A DNA stretch of 64,000 nucleotides, from assembly GCF_042477335.2 (NCBI RefSeq), contig NC_091248.1:120674501-120738500 (forward strand), in the 5' to 3' direction. The translations under genes were made by a program, and so were the position numbers. Source of the DNA: Ovis canadensis. Taxonomy: Eukaryota; Chordata; Mammalia; Artiodactyla; Bovidae. A model generated the notes under the pieces. The model saw only the letters and a list, made by a program, of their open reading frames with translations. It did not search any database and was not told where the DNA came from. Shown piece after piece: positions 47,339-59,769 of the stretch. Position 1 is the stretch's first letter, and every line of letters begins with the position of its first letter.

Positions 47339-47485
47339 CGGCTGCTGCTGCTGCTGCTAAGTCGCTTCAGTTGTGTCTGACTCTGTGAGACCCCATAGAC
47401 AGCAGGCAGCACACCAGGCTCCCCATCCATGGGATTTTCCAGGCAAGAAGAGTACTGTAGTGGGGTGCCATCGCCTTCTCTGGGC
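47339..47485 (-). repeat. Bov-A2-type SINE fragment with (GCT)n
   Basis: Starts with a GCT triplet run and 'aagtcgcttcagttgtgtct'. One Bov-A monomer, minus orientation. Confidence 0.8.
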
Positions 47486-47894
47486 ATTGGTACTTAAAGG
47501 GACATAAAACCGTCAACTAACTCAGGATTGAGTGAACTCATTGGCATCGTTGACTAGAGGAACAGGTGTGGAGCGGTCATCCATCAAGCAAAGGGGTGGA
47601 GAGAACAAGACAGGACTTACAGGGGATGGCGCAGCCTTTTATCCCAAGATAATTGCATCTGATTAGGTTTGAAAACCAAGAGGATTCAATCCGTGAAGAC
47701 AGGAAAATTGAAGATGCTACAGAAAAAAGTTAATTGAGAAACAAGGGAAACCTAAGGAAATTAATCCTTGGGTACGGAGAGAGGGGGGATTTCTTTCTCT
47801 GAACTGGGAGAAAAAGAATTTTAAAAATGTATAAAGGATAGATTTGGAGTGGAAAAGGCCAGTAAAATACTGAAAGACGTTTAATCTAACTAAA

Positions 47895-48600
47895 GTTCAG
47901 TGAAATGTGTATTTTAAAAAACCACAATTTCACCCATCAGACTGGCAAGATTAAAAGAATCAATAATATCTGACACTGGTGAGCATGCGGGCAAATACAG
48001 ACTCTCCCTCACAGCTGGAATACAAACTCAACCGTCTTTGTGGAGGGCCATTTGGCAATGTTTATTAAAAACGCACAGAACATTTTACTCAACAATTCCC
48101 TTCAAAGAAACAATTCCGAAAGAATACATGTACATGTAGGCAGACAATTTTGCCAGGATTTATGGGATAGCATTGGTTATAAATGGCAAAATGTAGGAAA
48201 TATGTAAATACCCATCAGTATAGTAATGGGCAAATAAATACCCATAGCATACTATGCTATACATCAGTATTGTTGAATAAAATAGAGCAATATGCGGTAC
48301 CATGGAAATATTCCCAAGATATGATGTTAGGTAAAAAAAAGCAAGCTGCCAAGCAATATGTATAAAGCAATATGATTTATATCAAAACACATTCACAATC
48401 CCATATGCAAACAAATTTATTTGTATACACACACACACATATATCTACATACTGATTCATCCAACCAGTAGTAATTGGGTGCCTCTAGACATTTGCATAT
48501 GGTTTATTGTGAGAAGGGATTCAAACGTATGGTGGGCAAAAGGGTTGGAAAAATGCACACTGGGTTGATAATAATGATTATTTGTGAGAAATAAAGCAGG
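47895..48600 (+). repeat. Old L1 3' region
   Basis: 'cccatcagactggcaagatt', 'gtggagggccatttggcaat' and 'aataccc atcagtatagtaa' correspond to the 3' part of old mammalian L1 elements. No coding capacity. Confidence 0.6.
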
Positions 48601-49157
48601 AGAGGGAAGCGTCAAGAGAGTTTTTGTTTGATCGGGAGTGTTGTATTTTTGAGGCAGATATATTTGTGTGATATGTATGGAGTACCAACAGCTGAGCCCA
48701 ACTCAGTTTAAGTGAATTACAGTCATTAGGTTCAATCTCCATCTTTTTTTTTTTTCACTTCAGTTCTTACTAATAACCTATTGAGTACAACATCCAAAAA
48801 AAGGTGCCTGAATAGTTCAGACTGACAGAAAGGATGCCCAGTGAGGGATAAACGTGTGGAAGACAGACAAAGAACAGCGTGAGCGAATGATCCAGGAGAG
48901 AAAGATGCTGACTAAAAAAATACACACAACCTAAGAGGGAGAGCTTTTATTGGGTGGAAATGTTAAGACTCCAGCCCAGGAGACAGTATCTCAGGTGACC
49001 CCGAGAGGGCTGATCGGAGGAGGCGGGGGAGGAGTAAGGCTATACACAAGTTTGCAGCAAGGGGCAGGTTATCTGAACATTGAAAGATTACTCTTAATTA
49101 AGAAAAGTCAAATCCCTCACTTGAAGAGATTTAGCCATCTTCTATGTATGGGAAGGG

Positions 49158-49350
49158 GGCTTCCCAGATGACTCCAGTGGTTAAAAAACAAAAACCTGTC
49201 TGCCAATGCAGGAGACATGAAAGATCCAAGTTTGATCCCTGGGTTGGGAAGATACTCTGAGGAGGGCATAGCTATCCACTCCAGCATTCTTGCCTGGAGA
49301 ATCCCAATGGACAGAAGAGCCTGACGGGCTACAGTCCATACGGTCACATA
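49158..49350 (+). repeat. Bov-tA SINE
   Basis: Plus-oriented and diverged ('gggcttcccagatgactcca' head, 'cagtccatacggtcacatag' end). Confidence 0.8.
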
Positions 49351-49507
49351 GAGTTTTACACAACAGAAGCAACTTAGCATGCACTTCACATGTTTGGGAA
49401 GATGCAAGCATCTAGGCTTGCTGAAATCATTTGTTTCATCTAGCTGTCTGGGGTCAATCCTACTTTCTTTATTATTCACTTCCTAAATCATTGGGCGTCC
49501 CCTTCAT

Positions 49508-49715
49508 TCATAGGGCTCAGCGGTAAAGAATCTGCCTGCAATGCAAAACCCACAGGAGACACAGGTTCAATCCCTGAGTCAGGAAGATCCCTTGGAGAAG
49601 GGAATGGCAACTCACTCCAGTGTTCTTGCCTGGAGAATTCCATGGACAGAGGAGCCTGGCGGGCTGCAGTCCGTGGAGTTGCCAAGAGTCGGACACGGAC
49701 TGAGCGACTTTCACC
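49508..49715 (+). repeat. Bov-tA SINE
   Basis: Plus-oriented with an internal extra 'aaaacccac' in the tRNA-like part; ends tcggacacggactgagcgac. Confidence 0.85.
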
Positions 49716-50258
49716 CACTCACTCAATTCATTGTTTACTGTAAGAGATGACTAATGTGGCTGAACTCCACGCCCCACCCCCAGCTCCTCAGCCCTTACTG
49801 GGCAGGAAGTAGCTAATAGCTTCCAAATAGCTGGCTTTGTTTCACCTGGGCTCAGAAATTTGCATTTGTAAAAGGCTTATTTCCTGGTAGAGCGTAGAGC
49901 CAAAAATATTTCATTTCACTAGGAGAAATACATGGAATATTGGAAATGCTGATAGAAAAGATGTTGAGAGAGAACTCTCTGGTAAGATGAAGGCATTCAG
50001 TGTTTGGCCCAAGTGGTGTTAAGATCTAAGACTTTGAGAGATGATTCAGTAGGCAGATGGAGCTCATTAATGAATGCTGGAGGGGAGAGTAGAGAAAAGA
50101 ACACAGATCGGTTACTCAGTCATCTCTGGTTGTGAAAATGGGTCAACCGAGGATGCTAAGCTATAGACTTCAGGAGCACTGTGGACATAAAAGGCAAACA
50201 CTTCCAATACTGAGGGGCAGAGGAACGGTGCTGGACATGGCCCAAAGTACGGTCAGTA

Positions 50259-50270
50259 CCCCCCCCCCCC
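50259..50270 (+). repeat. Poly-C run of 12
   Basis: Homopolymer directly upstream of gccacctc; length may vary. Confidence 0.85.
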
Positions 50271-50476
50271 GCCACCTCTTATGATGCTGGCCTGGGGGAG
50301 CTCTGAATGGGAGAGAACGGTTGGAGGACCAGTATCGAAAGAGGAGGACTCCATAGGACAAGGATGTGAATCTAGAAACAAGCTGAGGGAAAAAAACAAT
50401 ATGAGCAACAGAGCAGACACCAGCTGTGTAACATGAATACCACGGGGATGAGGTTGGGTGCTACCAGTAGGTTGGC

Positions 50477-50745
50477 TCGGAGAAGGCAGTGCGACCCACT
50501 CCAGTACTCTTGCCTGGAAAATCGAGCCCGGTGGGCTGCAGTTCATAGGGTCGCTAGGAGTCGGACAGGACTGAGCGACTTCACTTTCACTTTTCACTTT
50601 CATGCACTGGAGAAGGACATGGCAATCCGCTCTAGTGTTCTCGCCTGGAGAATCCCAGGGACGGGGGAGCCTGGTGGGCTGCCGTCTATGGGGTCCAACA
50701 GAGTCGGACACAACTGAATCGACTTAGCAGCAGCAGCAGCAGTAG
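50477..50745 (+). repeat. Bov-A2 SINE (dimer)
   Basis: Two Bov-A monomers joined by the 'cactttcacttttcactttc' linker and ending in a CAG triplet run. Plus orientation. Confidence 0.9.
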
Positions 50746-50971
50746 GTTGGCTAATAAGAAGCCTGTCAAAGCAGCCAAGGAGAAAGGGTGGTGTCCTGAG
50801 CTCTGGGTGTGGTTAACTGGGATAGTGGAGACTCCTGAGAAGGGGGCAAGGAGGAGACCATTCAAGGGAAAATCAGAATGAGAACTGGGGTGTCTAGTTG
50901 CTGTCACTCCCAGAGCAAGGTGCTTCAATGCAGGAAAGTCAAGTTCAAGAGGGGAGAAGCCAATGGCTACA

Positions 50972-50998
50972 CTCACACACACACACACACACACACAC
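50972..50998 (+). repeat. (CA)n microsatellite
   Basis: Perfect CA run after actca; no SINE tail directly adjacent. Confidence 0.9.
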
Positions 50999-51277
50999 TT
51001 TTGTGCACACACCCGAAGATTCCAAATGCAAGACCTGCAATGAGTCATATCAATAGCAACAATTATTTGACCTGTCAGGTATGTTTATTCTTGACATTAC
51101 TAACAGCAGTGGGGATGTGGGAAATCTTCATTCATATCTCCCTTTGAAATCTTGCTGTGCTCTATTGAAGGGTATATACTGGATTAGAATTCTTTTATCT
51201 TTGACTGAGGGCAGTTGAGACAGCAGTTTGGAAAAGCTTCAGGAAAGTAAGGAGTTATTTTAAGAAAGTGTCATAAA

Positions 51278-51450
51278 GGGGACTTCCGTGGTGGCCCAGC
51301 GGTTAAGACTTCGCCTGCCATGCAGGAGGTGAGGGTTCTAATCCCTGGTCAGGGAACTAAGGCCCCACATGCCTCCTGACCAAAACATAAAACAGAAGTA
51401 ATATTGTAACAAATTCAATAAAGACTTTTTAAAAAGAGTCATTTAAAAAA
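51278..51450 (+). repeat. tRNA-Glu SINE, CHR type
   Basis: 'ggggacttccgtggtggccc' head with 'gttaagacttcgcctgccat', tail with aaacataaaacagaagtaat. Confidence 0.8.
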
Positions 51451-51528
51451 AAGCTTCATGTGACAATTGAAAACAAATGATAAATTCCCAAAACAAGTTT
51501 AAAAAATAAGTGGGCTAAAGAGATAGAG

Positions 51529-51735
51529 GGGCTTCCCTTGTATCTCAGCTGGTAAAGAATCTGCCTGCAATGTGGGAGACCTGGGTTTGATCCCTGGGTT
51601 GGGAAGATCCCTTGGAGAAGGGAAAGGCTATCCACTCCAGTGTTCTGGCCTAAAGAATTCCATGGACTATACAGTCCATGGAACTGTATAGGTTGAAAAG
51701 AATGAGACACGACTAAGCAACTTTCACTTTGACTT
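51529..51735 (+). repeat. Bov-tA SINE
   Basis: Plus-oriented, 'ggggcttcccttgtatctca' to 'agacacgactaagcaacttt'. Confidence 0.88.
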
Positions 51736-51751
51736 TCAAAGAAATAACAAG

Positions 51752-51950
51752 AACTTCCCGGTCGCTCAGGCGGTAAAGAATCTGCCTGCGATGCAGGAGA
51801 CCTGGGTTCCATCCCTGGGTTGGGAAGATGCCCTGGAGAAGGAAATGGCAACCCGCTCCAGTATTCTTGCCTGGAGAATCCCATGGACAGAGGAGCCTGG
51901 CAGACTACAGTCCATGGGGTAGAGAAGAGTTGGACACAACTGAGCAACCA
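51752..51950 (+). repeat. Bov-tA SINE
   Basis: Plus-oriented, close in tandem to the previous one; 'acttcccggtcgctcaggcg' to 'ttggacacaactgagcaacc'. Confidence 0.88.
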
Positions 51951-52039
51951 ACACTAACTAACCAAAAAGATATAGGGAATGGGGAATTTCTTCTTTCTGA
52001 CAGATGTTTTGAATATTTGCTGTGTCCAGGTGCCATTGA

Positions 52040-52230
52040 CTTGTTTTCACATCTGTCCTCCTTAAGGTAAAGTTCCACCACCCTGGCTGGTCCCTGGCAT
52101 TTGTCCCATTTAACAGACAAGGACACGGAGGCTTAGAGAGACTAACTCAGGTGCCCCAGGTCACACCACACCTTCAACACCTGGGCTCCACCTAGTGCTG
52201 ACCGACTGCAAAGCTCCTGTGTTGCACTGT
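52040..52230 (+). repeat. MIR SINE fragment
   Basis: 'atttaacagacaaggacacg', 'gaggcttagagagactaact' and 'ccccaggtcacacc' match the MIR consensus order. Confidence 0.5.
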
Positions 52231-52419
52231 CCACATCATTCCTCATCACAGGCCAGAGACTCACAATGCTGCTGTGCAGACAGGTACTCATTTCCCCCTA
52301 AGAGCGATTGGTGCTTACTCTTCCTCCGGCACAGTTCTCAGTGTTGAAATGTTTAACAACTTGATTCTGACAAAGGCCCTATGCTGCAGGTGATTTCATT
52401 ATCCATCAGCCCCCTCTCC

Positions 52420-52832
52420 GGGGCTTCCCAGGTGGAACTATGCAGGAGACTTAAGAGACCCAGGTTTGATTTCTGGGAGGAGGGCATGGCAACCCACTCC
52501 AGTGCTCTTGCCTAGGAAATCTCATGTACAGTCAATCCTAAAGAAAATCAACCCTGAATATTCATTGGAAGGACTGATGCTGAAGTTCCAATACTTTGGT
52601 CACCTGATGCAAAGAGCTGACTCAATAGAAAAGACCCTGATGCTGGGAAACATTGAAGGTAGGAGGAGAACGGGGCAACAAAGGATGAGATGGTTGGATG
52701 GCACCAGTGACTCAATAGATATGAGTTTGAGCAAGCTCCGAGAGATAGTGAAGGACAGGGAAGCCTGGCGTGATGTAGTCCATGGGGTTGCAAAGAGACA
52801 GTCAGACACGATTTAGTGACTGAACAACAGTT
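52420..52832 (+). mobile_element. Chimeric Bov-tA/BovB retroposon with target-site duplication
   Basis: Begins as a Bov-tA head and early body (52420-52530), then continues without a gap as BovB 3' sequence (from 'gtcaatcctaaagaaaatca' to 'agacacgatttagtgactga'). It is flanked by the direct repeat ccctctcc (52412-52419 and 52833-52840). It also splits an older MIR-like sequence in two, which argues for one insertion of the joined molecule. Confidence 0.7.
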
Positions 52833-52925
52833 CCCTCTCCACAGATAAGAAAGTCCAGGCACAGATGAGTTAGATAATTCTGCCCATGGTCACAAGATTA
52901 GCAAATAGTTGAGCCACGGGACCAG

Positions 52926-53140
52926 GGCTTCCCAGATGGCGCTAATGGTGAGAATCTGCCTGCCAGTGCAGCAGACGCAAGAGACCCGGTTTGATCCCTG
53001 AGTTGGGGAGATCCTCTGTGGAAGGAAATGGCAACTCACTCCAGTATTCCTGCCTGAAAAAAGTCCCAAGGACATCAGAGCCTCGTGGGCTACAGACCAT
53101 GGGGTTGCAAAGAGTCGGACACAGCTGAGCACTTGTCAGT
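52926..53140 (+). repeat. Bov-tA SINE
   Basis: Plus-oriented, 'agggcttcccagatggcgct' to 'cggacacagctgagcacttg'. Confidence 0.85.
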
Positions 53141-54691
53141 AGCAGCAGAGCCAAGAGACCAAGCCAGGCAGCCTGGCTCCAGAGCTCATCGTGTGGTGGG
53201 GTGCACAGCAGGCTGAGTGGATGGTTTTGCTTCCCCTATGGAGACAGAAACAAGAAAAAGCTCAGATCGGCTGAAAGAGATGAAATATTTTAATTTTCCT
53301 CTTCACAAGCCTGTTTAGGAGACAAAGGACAACAGAACTGGTTTTTCTGTTAGCATGAATATTGGCAGTCTCAAGAAATTCAGATATGTGAAAGACAACG
53401 GGGATTTCATAAAAATTGAGAATTTCAGGATTCCCAGATGACCTTGTGAACCAAGGGCCTCTAAATGAAGCCAAATAGGTCAGGAAAAGTTGTGATGGGA
53501 TCAAGGGATATGAGAAAGAGAAGAAAAATCTAAGGTAAGTTGAATCAAAGTACAAAATAAAATAAAAAATCATAATAAACATTTCCTGAGTATATCATTA
53601 TATGCCGGACATTGTTATAGATAACATTCTGCCAGTAAATACCCTCAGACCCTCCTTCAGAACAAGGAATCAACAGCCAGTGGATGAAAGATTAGATTAA
53701 ATGACCTCTATCTCTGCAAAGGCAGTTCATTTAAAAATGTTATTAAGTAAATACAGGCCTACTCTTTGAATGATTCTAATCCTATGATTCTAAGAATAAA
53801 GCAAGATTCTAAGAACACAGCAAGGGAAACAAATTGCTTTTAGAGCTGCTTATAATAAAGCAACGCAAGCAAACACACACACATACACATACACACAACT
53901 CTACGGAGAAGAGACTCATTACATGTTTACGCAGAATTTAGGGAAAAACATACGGTCAGGGTTACACAAAGGAGAGAAAACAAAATTTCTGGGAAAATTT
54001 TCCGAGGAATACCAGCTGATCTAATGAGGCATAAGATGCAGCCAAAAGTCAGTATCAGATCTACTCAGGGCTCAAAAAGGGTTGAGGGATATACACTGTC
54101 ATAAAGAACCTTCCTCCACTTTTTTTTTCCTCCATAAGCTAGAGGTCTCCTAAAAATGTCCTTACTTTATTTGATCACAATGATAAAACAAACAATGGGC
54201 ATTGTATCTGAGTATGTCTGTGAAACCTTACTCATTAAAGCATCTATCGGAAGTATATTTAATTATAATATATCTCCACCCATAAAGACATAAATATTAT
54301 ATTGAATATGACCCATTGCTTGATGGAAGCAAAAGGACCGGTTGGAGTCACCTAGGAGTTCCTACATTGCTAGGGTCTTTGGAGGAGTAAAGCTCCATCT
54401 TTCCCTTGGGATTTTTGAAAGGTAAGCAGTCAAGGTGAGGTGTGGTCCCACTAATGGATTAATAAAGAGATCAATAAGATGTTAGTGATAAGGTCTTCCT
54501 CCTCCAGTTTGCCTCCAAACCATCCCTCAGGTCTTTGGTGAAATAGCTGAGGCAGGCTTTGCAGGCTTGGGAGGCTGTGTCACCATACAGGAAACACACA
54601 CACACCCAAGAGAGAGTGTTCACTTCTGTATGTTTTATAAAAGCCCTAGGTGTGGCCACTACACCTCAGTTTAATGAAACTATAATTATAT
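53141..54691. other. Intergenic, no gene seen
   Basis: AT-rich; only a short imperfect CA run near 53872-53896 and a T run near 54120 stand out. Confidence 0.5.
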
Positions 54692-54990
54692 GCTGCCGCT
54701 GCTAAGTCGGTTCAGTTGTGTCTGACTCTGTGCGACCCCATAGACGACAGCCCACCAGACTCCCCCGTCCCTGGGATTCTCCAGGCAAGAACACTGGAGT
54801 GGGTTGCCATTTCCTTCTCCAATGCAGGAAAGAGAAAAGTGAAAGTGAAGTTGCTCAGTCGTGTCCGACTCAGCGACCCCATGGACTGCAGCCCACCAGT
54901 CCTCCTCCTGCAGCCAGCAGCCCTCCTCCGTCCATGGGATTTTCTAGGCAAGAGTACTGGAGTGGGGTGCCACTGCCTTCTCTGAGGAGA
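54692..54990 (-). repeat. Bov-A2 SINE (dimer)
   Basis: Minus-oriented pair of Bov-A units with the aagtgaaagtgaagttgctc linker. The second unit carries a local 'cagcag cc ctcctcc' duplication-like insertion. Confidence 0.88.
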
Positions 54991-56761
54991 AAAAAAAACA
55001 TTAAGAAGAAGCCCCACTTGTGCTATTTTCACTAACAGCAGAAACTTCTCCAGGTCAGGTGAACTCCAGTATTTCTTCCTAACAATGTCTCAGGCCTAAG
55101 GAAAGTCAAGTTAAGAAGATAAAGATTAAAGAAAGAAGCTGGCACTGTACAACAAGTCTAGACTTCAAATTTTTCAATGTAATGAAAAACCAAGAAAGAA
55201 GGGATTAAAAAATATTTATAATGCACCTATGACATGTTATTTACATTTGGCATGTATCTAACATTTGTATGTGTTACAGATCTACCATTATGAGAATGTT
55301 AGAATCTGTTATAGAGACAAGAAAGCAAATAAAGAAGATAAAGAAATCTAGAGGCAAGTAGCTGGAGATGTTGGCAGTGTTCCTAAGATGCACTGAATAT
55401 AGATAAATAAGTCAGTAACCTCTGAGACGCATACGAGTAGGTAAAATGCAGCCTGAATGTGCCAGACAAAGATAGAAAGGGATGAGGGGTAAGGGAAAGG
55501 GAAGAAAGGGCGCAAGGGGGAAGGGAGGGATGGAGGGGAATGGGAAGGAAAGGCGGAAGAAGAGAAGAAGGAAAGGAGGGAAGAAGGACTGAGCTGGTGT
55601 GAGTGACATTGACTGCAGAGAGCCAGGGCTCGGGAGCAGTTTCCAACTAAGGCAGCGTAGCAAACACAAGCATGCAGTTGAAAGGATGAGTGATTATGAG
55701 ACTCTCATTAAAGGAGTGGCCCTGGTCAGCAGGGCTTAGACGAGGGAGGGCTCTTGGCTCTTAACACAGGAAACTATTACAAAGCATTACCTATTGTCCC
55801 TAGACTAAATAATGATTACTATCATTTTCAAACTCTTGAATTATATTTACGTTGAAATGAAATCATCTCTTTGGTTGATTACCTTGGGAACTGTCAGTCT
55901 TGGTGAATCTTTCCAGTCCATCCATGAGTCCATAGCTTAATTAATCCCCATTAATTCCCACCACGGGAGGTCCTCATAGCTCATTAAAGTCAACTCATTA
56001 TGTTTATGGAGTTCTAAAGTTGATAAATAGTTTTTCTCACTGAACACTCCTAGCTGGGTAGAGACAGGATTTGAACCCGTGTGCTCATGGAATGAAAAAG
56101 CAGGACTCGAGAACCTAATATGAGGCATAGCTGAAACAGGAGCAAATGAGTGTAAGGAAAGAACAACATTCCTATTTGGAAAGAAGCTTTGGATACAAAG
56201 AAGCACAAGGAGAATCACCAAATGTCCAAGAAGCCCAGGCAAAGGGATCAAGGGCAGAAGACAACTTCATGAAGCCCATATTCCCCAGTTTTTGAGACTA
56301 AGGTTTAACTCCCTTTAAAGCACATTAAGGAGTTGAGAGAAAGGCAAATAAGGAGATTGGGACACTCAGCCATCTGCTGTGCGGACCCCCGAAGGCTTTC
56401 TCTTGGTGCCACACACCTTAGTGAAGCGATCACAGCCCAAGCTGCATTTGTGGCTTCACAGGCTCATCCACTTGAACCCACATAGAAAAGGCAGATCAGC
56501 TTCTTTTGATCTATTTGAGTTCAAGGAAAAGGTTGCTCTATAAGTTAGAGTGCCAATTTATGAATTTAAAATTTGATCGTGAAAATTGTAATTGTCAAGG
56601 CTCTGGGGAGATATTCTTAAGGCTGCATATCCTTTTACTTGGGAGAAGGGATAAGAAGGTCACTCAGTACAGGTGGTTCAAATGGTTTATTGTATCACAG
56701 TGGGTTAATCTGACGCATCTCTTGGAGCAATAGAAATCCTCCTGTATCAAGGACCGGAAAT
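54991..56761. other. Intergenic with polypurine tract
   Basis: No gene seen. The plus strand is almost all purine from about 55475 to 55592. Confidence 0.6.
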
Positions 56762-56930
56762 TCTTAGTTGCAGCCTGTGGGATCTAGTTCCCTGATCAGG
56801 GATCTAACCCCTGCATGGGGAGAGTTCACGTGCTGCAACTGAGGATTCTGCATGACGCAACGAAGATCAAGGATCCCAGCATATGGCAGCTAAGACCCTG
56901 CGCAGCCAAACAAATAAACAAATGCATTTT
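56762..56930 (-). repeat. Rearranged CHR-type SINE pieces
   Basis: 'ttgcagcctgtgggatctag' and 'ccctgatcagggatctaacc' read as minus-strand SINE. 'gcagctaagaccctgcgcag' plus a caaataaacaaatg tail read as plus-strand SINE, so two opposite pieces meet here. Confidence 0.55.
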
Positions 56931-57144
56931 TGGGAAAAGGATTACAATTCATTTCTGTGCGCATTCATCTGTTAATCCAGTGTATACCTTTGATATTATC
57001 ATTCCACATTTGACATCCTGTTATCTACCTTCTAAGTCCATAGAAGCTCCCCCGACAGCCCGAGAGAAGCTCTCCCGGCAGCATATTAAACATGGGATAC
57101 CCCCCACTGGGAAGAGGAAGCCAATTAGTGTACGGTGGTAGAGT

Positions 57145-57600
57145 CTTTCTCATCAACATATTTTATTGAAGTATAGTTGATTTGTCCTTAGTCATGTCCG
57201 ACTCTTTGCGACCCTATGGACTATAGCCCGCCAGGATCCTCTGTCTATGGGATTCTCCAAGCAAGAATACTGGAGTGGGTTCCCATTTCCTCCTTCAGGG
57301 CACCTTCCCGACCGGCAAAATCGAACCGTGTCTCCTGTATTGCAGGCAGATTCTTTACCCGCTGAGCCACCGGGGAAGACAGTAGTTGATTTACAATGCG
57401 TTAATTTCTGCTGTACAGCAAAGTGATCCTCTTATACATATGTAGATACATTTATACATTTTTAATATTCTTTTCCATTATGGTTTAGCATAGGATATTG
57501 AATATAGTTCTCTGTGCTATACAGCAGGACTTTGTTTATCCATCCTATATACACAAGTTTACATCTGCTAACCCCAACTTCCTGCTCCATCCCTCCCTCA
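57145..57600 (+). repeat. Artiodactyl L1-type repeat, interrupted
   Basis: Same family as 36150-36390 ('ttccattatggtttagcata', 'atattgaatatagttctctg'). Split by a Bov-tA at 57184-57382. Confidence 0.55.
57184..57382 (-). mobile_element. Bov-tA SINE nested in an L1-type repeat
   Basis: Minus-oriented Bov-tA flanked by a perfect 10-bp target-site duplication, tagttgattt, at 57174-57183 and 57383-57392. The host repeat continues uninterrupted on both sides. Confidence 0.85.
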
Positions 57601-59452
57601 GCCCCCTCCTCCTGCAGCAGCAGCAGCACGGTAGAGTTTTAATAGATGAGCGCTTAGGTCACTTACTCCCTCTCCTAATTAAGCCCCAAACTCCCACATA
57701 ATTATATCACCATTTATATAAAGTCTATTAATTACTTTTGTATCTCTAAGCAATATTCACACTTCACACATCCTTTCATCTTTATTCCTTTATCCTTTAA
57801 AAATGCATTGTTCACTTTATAATATGATGACACTGATATCCTAAACCTTTGTTTCTTTTTCTTCCTCCCATGCACTTAATTTATCACCTATAATTTTACT
57901 TCAACATTGTCAAGGTTGGTATCACTTACATTCCATCCGGTAGCATAATCAGGTATGTGTGCCATGTCTGTAAATGGACTCTGAAAGATGAAAATTAAAA
58001 TGGTGTTTATATTATTATGACTTCATAAGAAATTGTCTACTGCAAAGTCACGCAGCTATAATTACAATTACTCTCTTGTTTAATTTTTATTGATTTCCCT
58101 GGATTAAAATTCTGTTTGCCTTAAAGTGGTTGACTTTATCATCTCCTTTATTTATTTACCCATGTTCTCTACCAAGTAAAATATTCTATAATGGCAGAAA
58201 CTGCTAATTGTCTCCCAATATCTGCTCTCTATTTCTTCTACTCTCATAAACCACAATTAAGTTTAGTTGCATACATGGAAACTGGAAATAAAAATTCTCT
58301 TTTCCAGATTTGCTTATAACAAGGCATAATCAAGTGATGGAGCCCTGGTGATGAGATGTAAGGGCCAGTTGTGCGCAGCTTTCACTAAAAGTCCTGAAAG
58401 GAAGCTAATATGACCGTTTGTTCCCTTCCCTCTGTTCTGCTCCTGGGTATGTCAGTGGGATGCCTTTCACTCAATCTTAGGCTATTAGTACTCTAGGTCC
58501 CCAGCCTCAGAGATCTAATGCCTGATGAGCTGAGCTAGAACTGACATAATAATAATAAAAATAAAGTACACAATAAATGTGACACACTTGAATCATCCCC
58601 CAAACCATCCCCCCAACTCCATCCATGAAAAAAATGGCTTCCATGAAACTGGTCCCTGGTGCTGAAAAGGTTGAGGATTGCTAACGTAGAAAGTGCAAAG
58701 CAGAAAGTCATTCTGGGTCACTGATTATCATGCAGCTTCTACAACTGCCCTGAACTACTTACATTCATGCTTTTATGTGAAAGAGAAATGTCTTTCTTGC
58801 CAAAAACCCCACCCCATAGCCTTTTTACCAGCTCAAGGCTGCCTCCCTCTGGACTTCTTTTATGCAAAATTTTTAAAAACTGGGTTTTTTAAGCCAGGAT
58901 GATTTAACATCTCTTACCAGCAGAAGAATGCATAACCTGACTGATATAAACTCAGAAAGGACATCTTTGTCTTAGATACTTGCTCATTGACTGTATAAGA
59001 CAACACACGGATGGTGCTCACAGTTAACTTCAGGGCACAGATGTAGGAAACAAAGAGGAACACAAGGACTGCTGGAGTGGGTCTGGTGACAATTATTCAT
59101 CATCAGATATGTTATAGAGCTGAATCTCAGTGCAAAACAATGGCTGCCTTTAACAGACGAGGGTGCACTCCGGGACAGGAAGAACAGAGGGAAAAGAAAA
59201 GAGAATCAACCTGCTAATGTAAAGTGTTCTGTGTAGCCAATGTTTCATCCCAAAGATCCTAAACTTACAGAAAAAGTCAAGGCGGAGGCACACCTGGACA
59301 ATTGTTTTACTTGTTCAACCCATGTTCTCTTTGTCCTCTGATTTCCGGACCTAGCTTTCTAATAATCATAATATTCACATTTTCATACCCATAGCTATCT
59401 TTTTAAATACCCTCCATGTTTATTAAGCTAGTTCTTTCCTCTTTATTCTTTC
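57601..59452. other. Intergenic, AT-rich, no gene seen
   Basis: A short CAG run (57616-57627) and scattered A/T-rich stretches; no exon-like frame. Confidence 0.5.
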
Positions 59453-59726
59453 TGTCACGCGAGTGTATGTTCCTCGGTTCTTTGTCTCGTCACAACAAAG
59501 ATTTGGAGTGATGGACTTAAAGCCCCCTCGGCGTGTCACAGCTCTTGGGTCTTGGACAGACCGTGTTATAGCTCTCAGGTCTCAAAAGGACCATGTTATA
59601 GCTTAGACAAATCAGCGTTACAGCTCAGTGTTACAGTTCTATTTTATTTAGAAGATAGCAGGAAAATCCATCTTTGAGGCGTTAGGACATGTCGATCCAA
59701 AGACGTGAAGAGAAGAGCACCCCAGC

Positions 59727-59769
<43 letters not shown>

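Noticed and set aside
50253-50711. 152-residue frame, and many similar short frames in SINE-rich areas
   Set aside because: Translations of Bov-A2 and Bov-tA, recognisable by recurrent phrases such as QEYWSGLPFPSPGDLP.
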